5,048 bases of DNA, from assembly GCA_015222355.1 (NCBI GenBank), contig JADFVC010000086.1, positions 1 to 5,048 of the forward strand, read 5' to 3'. The notes under the pieces are model-generated. The model did no database searches. It was not told the DNA's origin and saw only the letters and a list, made by a program, of their open reading frames with translations. The position numbers were made by a program, and so were the translations under genes. Numbering within the stretch: position 1 is the first letter of the stretch; each line of letters opens with the position of its first letter. Below are positions 1 through 5,048 of the stretch, piece after piece. The stretch is from Chloroflexota bacterium (GTDB lineage Bacteria > Desulfobacterota > Desulfuromonadia > Desulfuromonadales > Geopsychrobacteraceae).

Positions 1-84
1 AATTGGCATAACCGTCCCAGCTCCTTCTCGATGTCTAATGTCGACATTAGACATCGAGAAGGAGCTGGGACGGTTATGCCAATT
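1..84. repeat. Perfect 84-bp palindrome at the window edge
   Basis: Bases 1-42 are the exact reverse complement of bases 43-84, with no spacer; the centre lies between 42 and 43 inside GTCGAC. The right arm contains the ribosome binding site and start codon of the regulator gene. A perfect loop-less palindrome of this length that starts exactly at base 1 is typical of a fold-back chimera or contig-end assembly artefact. If so, bases 1-42 are not genuine upstream sequence. A natural operator near the centre (TGTCGACA at 39-46) cannot be excluded, because FCD-type GntR regulators bind GT..AC dyads, but operators are much shorter than 84 bp. Confidence 0.97.
59..64 (+). promoter_or_regulatory. 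Ribosome binding site that sets the regulator start at 76
   Basis: AAGGAG lies 11 bases before the ATG at 76. The in-frame ATG at 31 has no comparable site, and its first 15 codons fall inside the palindrome, so they are probably artefactual. The spacing is slightly long but usable. Confidence 0.6.
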
Positions 85-714
85 GTCAAAAAAACTTATA
101 AAGATCAGGTTGTTGACTATGTTTATCAACTCCTGTTGACGAACGAGCTGGGCCCGGGGGATCAATTGAAAGAGAGCCTGCTGGCTGAGCAGATGGGGAT
201 CAGCAGGGCACCGATCCGTGAGGCGATGAAAGAGCTGATCATGAACGGTCTGGTCGATTATCGTCCCCAGGTGGGCAACTTCATTCCTGTTTTGTCCCCC
301 AAGCAGATTGTCGACAGCTACACCACACGTGGTGTCCTTGAGGGGTACGCGGTGATGGAGACCTGTGATCAGTTTTCCGCTGAAGAGGTCGACAAGCTCG
401 AAAACCTGACCGAGCAGATGGAAAATTATGCCGATAAAAAGAACCACAAAATGGTCATCGAGGCCGGCGGAGAATTTCACGATCTCTTGATCAGTAAGAA
501 CAATAACGTGCAACTGCTGGAATACACGGACCGTCTCAGTTTGAAGCTGCATATTCTGTTTTTTAAATATTTGGGAAAGCTCTACGGCCCCTCTGAAGTT
601 GGCCGACGGCATCGGGAAATTGTCGAAAGTGTTAAATCAAAAGATCTGGGGCTGATTGAAAAGGTTATTCGGCAGCATTACGTCGAAACGGGGTCGAAAA
701 TAGCGATTCTTTAA
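76..714 (+). CDS. GntR family transcriptional regulator, FadR/FCD subfamily
   Basis: Predicted cytoplasmic DNA-binding regulator of 212 residues, the usual length for the FCD subfamily. The N-terminal winged helix-turn-helix spans about residues 8-74. It includes the hallmark stretch LAEQMGISRAPIREA (36-50) and the wing ending in FIPVLS. The C-terminal all-helical ligand-binding domain spans about 78-208, with R85 and E89 in the typical 'RxxLE' helix. His135, His179 and His201 match the three metal-ligating histidines of FCD proteins, but the usual Asp four residues before the first His is Gly131. The reading frame is open upstream to an ATG at 31, but I chose 76 because it has a Shine-Dalgarno site and the family-typical N-terminus (MPIVKKTYKDQVV). 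Being the first gene, 94 bases before the mutase, it is probably the local regulator and responds to a small carboxylate; that role is inferred from position. No promoter can be seen because the upstream sequence is the palindrome. Confidence 0.93.
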   Translation: MPIVKKTYKDQVVDYVYQLLLTNELGPGDQLKESLLAEQMGISRAPIREAMKELIMNGLVDYRPQVGNFIPVLSPKQIVDSYTTRGVLEGYAVMETCDQFSAEEVDKLENLTEQMENYADKKNHKMVIEAGGEFHDLLISKNNNVQLLEYTDRLSLKLHILFFKYLGKLYGPSEVGRRHREIVESVKSKDLGLIEKVIRQHYVETGSKIAIL

Positions 715-768
715 TATTTGTGGGTTCAGAGCAAGTTAACCCCGAAATTTTACATCTCAATCATATAG

Positions 769-786
769 AAGATAAGCAAGATAAGC
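769..786 (+). repeat. Tandem 9-bp direct repeat upstream of the mutase gene
   Basis: AAGATAAGC occurs twice back to back (769-777 and 778-786), ending 12 bases before the ribosome binding site of the KamA-family gene. It could be a paired binding site or chance in an A-rich leader. The rest of the 715-808 gap has only a weak 5-bp stem (722-726 with 738-742) and no convincing promoter, so read-through from the regulator is possible. Confidence 0.6.
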
Positions 787-808
787 CTGCAACATCACGG
801 AGGAAAAG

Positions 809-1885
809 ATGGCAGAAGAATGGGTTCAGCAGATGCAGAACGAAGTGAACACACTTGAGAAACTCGAAGAGTACATCAATGTCTCTGACGACGAAAGGGC
901 AGCGATTCAGACCCTGAAAACCAAATGGGGAACAACCCCCTATTTTGCGTCGTTGATGGATAAAGATGACCCGAAATGTCCGATCCGGATGCAAGTACTT
1001 CCGTCGATGAAGGAAAAAATCAATGAGTTCGGGATGGATAACTACCTGGTGTGGAAAGAAAACCGCGCTACGGAAGAAGTTCGTCCGGACAGTATCGCCC
1101 GTCAGTACAAAGACCGGATTGCTTTTACCGTTGTCGAGGTCTGTGGAATTTACTGTCGCCACTGTTTCCGCAAGGAACTGGTGGTCGATCAGAATCTGCA
1201 ACTGCGCTTTGATGTTGACGAAGGCCTGGCCTGGATTGCCGAGCATAAGGAAATCCGCGATGTACTGATTACCGGTGGCGATCCGCTGCTGTTGTCGGAT
1301 GAAAAACTGGAGTACTTGATCACCAAACTGCGCGAGATGCCGCACATCGAGATGATCCGTATCGGTTCACGTCTGCCGATTGTTCTGCCGCAGCGGATTA
1401 CCGAAGGCTTGAAAAAAGCGATCGGCGGTTTTCACAAGGTTCCGGTGTGGATCAACACCCAGTGTAACCACCCGAAGGAGATCACCGAAGCAACGGAAAA
1501 AGCCGTTTATGAGCTGCTGAGTTGCGGGATCAATGTGGGGAACCAGGCGGTGCTGCTTAAAGGGATTAACGATGACGTGCCGACGTTCAGGGGACTGCAC
1601 CAGAAACTGCTGCGTACCCGGATTCGTCCCTACTATGTTTTTTATTGCGAGCCGGCTCCGGGGATCGACCATTTCCGTACCCCGGTGGAAAAGGGTGCTG
1701 AGCTGATTCGTGACGCGCTGCGCGGACATACCACCGGTCTGGCGCAGCCGATGTACGTGCTGGCGACCAATATCGGCAAGATTCCACTGATGCCGGATTA
1801 CTATATTGTCGATAAGAACGAGAAGGAATACACGCTGAGAAACCACCTGGGAGAGACCACCAAAATCCCGAATATGCCTGAATAA
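809..1885 (+). CDS. KamA-family radical SAM/PLP enzyme, 2,3-aminomutase-like, substrate unknown
   Basis: Predicted cytoplasmic radical SAM enzyme that uses a 4Fe-4S cluster, S-adenosylmethionine and pyridoxal phosphate to shift an amino group from the alpha to the beta carbon. Cys112, Cys116 and Cys119 form the CxxxCxxC cluster motif. TGGDPLLLSD (155-164) is the SAM-binding segment. IGSRLPIVLPQRIT (185-198), NHPKEIT (220-226) and GNQAVLLKGIND (244-255) are KamA-family barrel motifs. Lys324 in GKIPLMPDYY corresponds to the PLP lysine (Lys337 of the clostridial enzyme). Arg121 matches Arg134, which anchors the substrate alpha-carboxylate. Unlike true lysine 2,3-aminomutase (about 416 residues), this 358-residue protein has Glu281 for Asp293, Ala319 for Asp330 with a two-residue shorter glycine loop, Asp256 for the zinc ligand Cys268, and no C-terminal zinc cysteines. 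It is thus a KamA relative with altered specificity, not a safe lysine 2,3-aminomutase. The start has GGAGG (799-803) five bases upstream. Alignment to the clostridial enzyme is from memory. Confidence 0.92.
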   Translation: MAEEWVQQMQNEVNTLEKLEEYINVSDDERAAIQTLKTKWGTTPYFASLMDKDDPKCPIRMQVLPSMKEKINEFGMDNYLVWKENRATEEVRPDSIARQYKDRIAFTVVEVCGIYCRHCFRKELVVDQNLQLRFDVDEGLAWIAEHKEIRDVLITGGDPLLLSDEKLEYLITKLREMPHIEMIRIGSRLPIVLPQRITEGLKKAIGGFHKVPVWINTQCNHPKEITEATEKAVYELLSCGINVGNQAVLLKGINDDVPTFRGLHQKLLRTRIRPYYVFYCEPAPGIDHFRTPVEKGAELIRDALRGHTTGLAQPMYVLATNIGKIPLMPDYYIVDKNEKEYTLRNHLGETTKIPNMPE

Positions 1886-1907
1886 AACGGCCTAAAATAA
1901 ATTTATC

Positions 1908-1927
1908 GAGGCTTTGACAGCAGCCTC
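1908..1927 (+). promoter_or_regulatory. Small hairpin and -35-like box between mutase and first GS gene
   Basis: GAGGCT (1908-1913) can pair with AGCCTC (1922-1927) around an 8-base loop. No T-run follows, so it is not a standard intrinsic terminator. The loop holds a perfect TTGACA (1914-1919), but no good -10 lies at the right distance; the nearest option, TACATT at 1934-1939, leaves only 14 bases. It could be a weak internal promoter, an mRNA processing or attenuation site, or chance. Confidence 0.3.
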
Positions 1928-1965
1928 CATAAATACATTGTACATCCCCGCAAGGAGAGGCACAG

Positions 1966-3387
1966 ATGAATCTACAAAGACTACAGGAACTCATCCAGGA
2001 AAAAAAGGTCAAAAATATCGACCTGAAGTATGTCGACCTGGTCGGACGCTGGTACCATATCAATTTCCCGGCCCGGCGGCTCGATTATGTCATGGAGCAC
2101 GGCATCCCTTTTGATGGTTCCAGTATCCCCGGAATGCGTAACGTGGAATCGGGTGACCTGATCCTGATGCCGGATATTTCCACTGCCCGTTATGACAATT
2201 TCAACCCGAATCCCACCGTGCAGATTATCTGCTCGATCCGTGAGGCCGATTCCCCGGCGGGGTATAAAAAAGATCCCCGCAGTGTCGCGGAAAGATCATT
2301 TAACTATCTAAAAGAAAGCGGGATTGCCGATGAAATATTGTGGATCCCGGAGTTCGAATTCAACCTGTTCAGCGAAGCGGTCTATTACAACACCAAACAT
2401 AAGGCAGGTTACCGGCTTTCCACCATGGAAAATAAGGAAGCCCTGCCGTTTGATTACGAAGATTCCGATGCTACGGCTCTGACACACCGCAAAGGCTATC
2501 ATCTGGATCGGCCCTATGATCGGAATGCGAGTGTCCGGGAGGAGATCTCCGATTATATTGAAGAGCATATCTGCCCGATCCGTTACCACCACCATGAAGT
2601 CGGCATCAGTTCACAGCAGGAGATTGAAACCGAACTGGCTCCATTCCCGGAAATCGCCGATAACATCATGTATATCAAGAGCGCCATTCAGCAGATTGCC
2701 CTCAAGCATGGGTTGACCGCAACCCTGATGCCGAAGCCGATGTATGAAGAGGCCGGCAACGGGATGCATTTTCATATGCTGCTGAAAAAGAACGGGAAAA
2801 ATATCCTCTATAAAAAAGGCGGTTATGCCGATCTTTCAGACGATGCCCTGCATTTCATCGGCGGGATTCTCTACCATGGTAAGTCACTGGTAGCCCTGAC
2901 CAATCCAAGTACCAATTCCTATAAACGCCTGCTGCCCGGATTTGAAGCACCCGTCAAACTGATCTTCGGGCTGGCCAACCGCAGTGCCGCAATCCGCATT
3001 CCCAAATATGCGACCACCGAGGAAAACAAACGCTTTGAATTCCGCACAGGCGATGCAACCTGTAATCCCTACCTGGCGACCAGCGCGCTGATCATGGCGG
3101 GTATTGATGGTATCAAAAACAAGATCGATCCGACCATGCACAATCACGGACCCTTCGATGAAAATATTTTCGACTGGCCGGAAGAGAAACGCAATGCTCT
3201 GCCGGCGATTCCGGCCAATCTGGAAGATGCTTTGCAAGAATTGAAAAAAGACCATGACTATCTGCTGCAGGGCGGCGTGTTCAGTGAAATGCTGATTGAT
3301 GGATTTATTGAAGAAAAGATGAAAGAAGTGATCGCTGTCAATGAACGACCAACCCCGTACGAAATGAACCTCTATTTCAATCTCTAA
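1966..3387 (+). CDS. Type I glutamine synthetase family protein with a complete catalytic residue set
   Basis: Predicted cytoplasmic ATP-dependent carboxylate-amine ligase; the classical reaction is glutamate + NH3 + ATP to glutamine. At 473 residues it is close to enterobacterial GlnA (about 469), and the N-terminal beta-grasp (about 1-105) and C-terminal catalytic domain fall almost in register. Visible catalytic residues are Asp50 in FDGSSIPG (ammonium site), Glu129/Glu131 in PEFEF and Glu211/Glu219 in HHEVGISSQQEIE (metal sites), and Gly264-Asn265-Gly266 with His268 in GNGMHFH. NSYKRLLPGFEAPV supplies Arg321 and the flap Glu327. Arg339/Arg344 in ANRSAAIRIP and Arg360 in FEFRTGDATCNPYLA complete the set. 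The glutamate pocket thus looks intact, but the adenylylation tyrosine of NLYDLPPE is Phe402 in NIFDWPEE, so GlnE-type control is unlikely. Start: AAGGAG at 1952-1957, 8 bases upstream. It sits 80 bases after the mutase gene and 13 before a second GS gene. It may act on glutamate, a beta-isomer or another amine; position suggests a pathway role rather than the housekeeping enzyme. Confidence 0.93.
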   Translation: MNLQRLQELIQEKKVKNIDLKYVDLVGRWYHINFPARRLDYVMEHGIPFDGSSIPGMRNVESGDLILMPDISTARYDNFNPNPTVQIICSIREADSPAGYKKDPRSVAERSFNYLKESGIADEILWIPEFEFNLFSEAVYYNTKHKAGYRLSTMENKEALPFDYEDSDATALTHRKGYHLDRPYDRNASVREEISDYIEEHICPIRYHHHEVGISSQQEIETELAPFPEIADNIMYIKSAIQQIALKHGLTATLMPKPMYEEAGNGMHFHMLLKKNGKNILYKKGGYADLSDDALHFIGGILYHGKSLVALTNPSTNSYKRLLPGFEAPVKLIFGLANRSAAIRIPKYATTEENKRFEFRTGDATCNPYLATSALIMAGIDGIKNKIDPTMHNHGPFDENIFDWPEEKRNALPAIPANLEDALQELKKDHDYLLQGGVFSEMLIDGFIEEKMKEVIAVNERPTPYEMNLYFNL

Positions 3388-3400
3388 CAAGGAGAAATCG

Positions 3401-4717
3401 ATGAGTGGCACAGGGCTACCCGGAATCAAGGAACAACTGAAAGATGCCTACACGACCAAGCTGTTTTTTACCGACCTGAACGGTCGTCTGAAAAACCTTT
3501 CCGTCAATCCGCATGACATTGACAGTATCCTGAAAAACGGTGTGGGTATCGACGGAAGCTCCATTGCCGGGATAGCAACAGTTGATAACAGCGACCGAAT
3601 TCTGAAGCCGGTTATGGAAAGTTTCCGCTTGGTCGATTTCGGCGATCGAAAAGTCGGATTCTTTGTCGGGCAGATTTTCAATCAGGATGGATCACGCTCG
3701 GAAGTCGACCCGAGATATCCGTTGGAAAGGGCCGTTGAAAAAGCCGCCAAGGATTTTCGGATCAAGTTCATGATGGGGCCGGAGCATGAGTTCTTTCTGC
3801 TCAGTGGTGACGAATTCAACAGCGACATCCATACTGACAAACTCGATTATTTCGGCTCATCCCCGGGCGATATCGGTGACCTGGTCCGGCAGGAAATTGT
3901 CAATGTCTTGGAGAAGTGCGGGGTCAAATATGAAAAGACGCATCATGAAGTCTCCTCGTCACAGCATGAAATCAACCTGGAACCGGGTGATCCGTTGACC
4001 ATTGCTGATCGATGTGTACTGTTTGAATTTGTCACTAAAGAGGTTGCCGCGCAGTACAATCTGCACGCAACATTTATGTCGAAGCCCTTTACCGGTTTAA
4101 ACCGCAATGCTTTCCATATCCATCTCTCCTTTACCAACATGGAGGGGAAAAGCCTCTGCTATGATGAAAATGCCGAGTATCACCTCAGTGAGATGCTGAT
4201 GAATTTCATCGGCGGTATTATCAAGCATGCGAGGGAATCATCCATTGTGCTGGCATCGACCTTCAACTCGTACAAGGCCTATGTTCTGGACAGGGAAGCC
4301 CCGGTTGTACGGGGCTGGGGATTGCGTAATCGCAGCTCCATGGTCAGAATCCCTCATGCCATAAACCCGGCGGCCACCCGGATGGAGTTACGTTGCCCCG
4401 ATGCCACCGGCAATGTCTACATGCAATTCGCCATTCTCATCTTTATGGGGCTGGACGGAATCGCGAATAAAGAAGATGCCGGGAAACCGGATGTCGGCAG
4501 TACCTACAAAAAGGAATTGCAGCCGAAGGTTCTGGATCGACGTTTTTTGCCGCACGACTTTTTCCCGGCCCTGATGGAAGCGGAGGACAGCATCTTTATG
4601 GCAGAATCCCTGGGTGCCGAGCTGTTTGCCAATTACATGAAAATCAAAATCGGCGAATGGGAAGACCACAGAACCACGATTACCGATCTTGAACACAAAA
4701 AATATCTCAGCATTTAG
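3401..4717 (+). CDS. Divergent glutamine synthetase-like ligase with altered glutamate pocket
   Basis: GS type I fold protein of 438 residues, the length of short GSI-alpha forms. The N-terminal domain carries IDGSSIAG with Asp51. The catalytic domain has Glu128/Glu130 in GPEHEFFLL, Glu183/Glu190 in HHEVSSSQHEI, and His239 in NAFHIHLSF. Arg311/Arg316 lie in RNRSSMVRIP, Arg331 in MELRCPDATGN, and a family-typical tail (EWEDHRTTITDLE) follows. ATP and metal chemistry therefore looks intact. Two glutamate-binding elements are not: the NSYKR arginine (Arg321 of enterobacterial GS) is Ala293 in NSYKAYVLDREAPV, and the glycine loop G-N-G-M-H is R-N-A-F-H (235-239). Glu299 of the flap is kept. No adenylylation motif is seen. 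It probably ligates a different acid, or serves as a partner subunit of the preceding enzyme. AAGGAG at 3389-3394 lies six bases before the ATG, and the 13-base gap to the upstream stop implies one transcript. The true substrate is not evident from the sequence. Confidence 0.9.
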   Translation: MSGTGLPGIKEQLKDAYTTKLFFTDLNGRLKNLSVNPHDIDSILKNGVGIDGSSIAGIATVDNSDRILKPVMESFRLVDFGDRKVGFFVGQIFNQDGSRSEVDPRYPLERAVEKAAKDFRIKFMMGPEHEFFLLSGDEFNSDIHTDKLDYFGSSPGDIGDLVRQEIVNVLEKCGVKYEKTHHEVSSSQHEINLEPGDPLTIADRCVLFEFVTKEVAAQYNLHATFMSKPFTGLNRNAFHIHLSFTNMEGKSLCYDENAEYHLSEMLMNFIGGIIKHARESSIVLASTFNSYKAYVLDREAPVVRGWGLRNRSSMVRIPHAINPAATRMELRCPDATGNVYMQFAILIFMGLDGIANKEDAGKPDVGSTYKKELQPKVLDRRFLPHDFFPALMEAEDSIFMAESLGAELFANYMKIKIGEWEDHRTTITDLEHKKYLSI

Positions 4718-4732
4718 GAATTCGCTCTTTAC

Positions 4733-4760
4733 GCATGGGCACGGCTGGTCGTGCCCATGC
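4733..4760 (+). terminator. Perfect 11-bp hairpin after the operon, no U-tract
   Basis: GCATGGGCACG (4733-4743) pairs fully with CGTGCCCATGC (4750-4760) around a six-base loop, starting 15 bases past the TAG of the last gene. Its position suggests a transcript end or 3' mRNA stabiliser. It is followed by TACCCAAAA rather than a T-run, and the opposite strand has none either, so it is not a textbook Rho-independent terminator. It could equally be a REP-like palindrome. Confidence 0.5.
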
Positions 4761-4907
4761 TACCCAAAATCAGATCCAGCCCCGCCTGCATTCGCTCACA
4801 TAACAGCCCTGCCGTTTGCCGCAAAATCATAAATTGTTGTGATTGTGGATTAAATCAATAAATTTCTGTAGGATAATCTTCAGTAAATTGACGATAAATC
4901 CCTCGTT

Positions 4908-4958
4908 TCTCGCACGATTGATGGTCTCGCAAAAAAGAATACGATGGCTAAGCAAAAA
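4908..4958 (+). repeat. Short interleaved direct repeats leading into the terminal palindrome
   Basis: GATGGnnnnGCAAAAA occurs at 4920-4935 and again at 4943-4958 (period 23). TCTCGCA occurs at 4908-4914 and 4925-4931 (period 17). These lie immediately left of the inverted repeat and may be part of the same dispersed element. Confidence 0.5.
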
Positions 4959-4971
4959 TTTCGACTTACAA

Positions 4972-5042
4972 GGCGTAGTGGTTTTTCAGGGGCGAAGGCA
5001 TACATATGGTATGTCGAGATCCTGAAAAACTGCTGCAACGCC
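4972..5042. repeat. Long imperfect inverted repeat, probable dispersed repeat element
   Basis: GGCGT (4972-4976) pairs with ACGCC (5038-5042). AG (4977-4978) pairs with CT (5033-5034) across a three-base bulge (5035-5037). TG (4979-4980) faces TG (5031-5032) as two possible G-U wobbles in RNA. GTTTTTCAGG (4981-4990) pairs perfectly with CCTGAAAAAC (5021-5030). Inside the loop, CATAC (4999-5003) pairs with GTATG (5009-5013). The nested, bulged structure resembles REP/MITE-like dispersed palindromes. The element probably continues past the window end. Assignment to a specific family is recall only. Confidence 0.65.
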
Positions 5043-5048
5043 GGAGGG

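Larger units (their letters stand above)
4718..5048. other. Gene-free tail of about 330 bases
   Basis: No convincing gene is seen on either strand. The stretch contains a perfect hairpin just after the last stop, a plain GC-mixed segment (about 4761-4826), and an A/T-rich segment (about 4826-4905). That segment includes GATAAT at 4872-4877 without a matching -35 box. Short direct repeats and a long imperfect inverted repeat run to the window end. A 60-codon open frame from a TTG at 4843 has no ribosome binding site and runs into the inverted repeat, so I do not call it. Confidence 0.8.

Noticed and set aside
31..75. N-terminal 15-residue extension of the regulator
   Set aside because: It lies inside the palindrome, has no ribosome binding site and does not look like a GntR N-terminus.
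309..316. TGTCGACA inside the regulator gene, same as the palindrome centre
   Set aside because: An 8-base match within coding sequence is easily chance, and the palindrome may be an artefact.
761..1345. 194-codon open frame on the minus strand
   Set aside because: It is fully antisense to the clearly recognisable mutase gene, with no domain features; a shadow frame.
809..1885. Annotation as lysine 2,3-aminomutase (kamA/ablA)
   Set aside because: Both lysine-specifying Asp residues and all zinc cysteines are absent, and no ablB partner is adjacent.
1367..2063. Minus-strand frames of about 158 codons over the mutase end and first GS start
   Set aside because: They are antisense to recognised genes and lack ribosome binding sites or family motifs.
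2884..3429. 181-codon minus-strand frame across the junction of the two GS genes
   Set aside because: It is antisense to conserved GS motifs; a shadow frame.
4849..4877. Promoter around GATAAT at 4872
   Set aside because: The -10-like box has no credible -35 at 16-18 bases and no gene downstream in the window.
4843..5025. 60-codon open frame in the tail
   Set aside because: TTG start without a ribosome binding site, no recognisable motif, and its end lies in the inverted repeat.

Overview
The window holds one compact, single-direction gene set on the + strand. In order it contains an FCD-type GntR regulator, a radical SAM/PLP enzyme of the KamA (lysine 2,3-aminomutase) family, and two type I glutamine synthetase (GS) family enzymes in tandem. 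About 330 bases of non-coding sequence follow. The base composition looks balanced. The end of the window (about 4920-5042) resembles dispersed palindromic repeats that I recall, without being able to check, from Geobacter/Desulfuromonas-type bacteria. An anaerobic Desulfuromonadota-like host is therefore a tentative guess; the oxygen-sensitive radical SAM mutase fits an anaerobe.

Layout. Bases 1-84 are a perfect, loop-less 84-bp palindrome. It begins at base 1 and is most likely a fold-back assembly or amplification artefact at a contig end. The regulator starts at 76, just inside its second arm. A 94-base gap with an exact 9-bp tandem repeat leads to the KamA-family gene (809-1885). An 80-base gap with a small hairpin leads to the first GS gene (1966-3387). 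The second GS gene (3401-4717) follows after only 13 bases. An 11-bp perfect hairpin (4733-4760) lies just past the last stop. The tail from about 4908 to 5042 carries short direct repeats and a long imperfect inverted repeat.

How the genes may work together. KamA-family mutases move the alpha-amino group of an amino acid to the beta carbon, and GS-family enzymes use ATP to join a carboxylate to ammonia or an amine. The mutase keeps the radical SAM cysteines, the PLP lysine and the carboxylate-binding arginine. It lacks the two aspartates that define lysine as substrate and also lacks the zinc/tetramer cysteines. The first GS keeps the full catalytic set but has Phe at the adenylylation tyrosine position. 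The second GS has lost the glutamate-pocket arginine and glycines. The simplest reading is a small, FCD-GntR-controlled pathway that makes or modifies an unidentified beta-amino acid, for example by amidating it or gamma-glutamylating an amine. Production of a beta-glutamine-like compatible solute is one testable option. The pathway assignment is inference; the gene families are secure.
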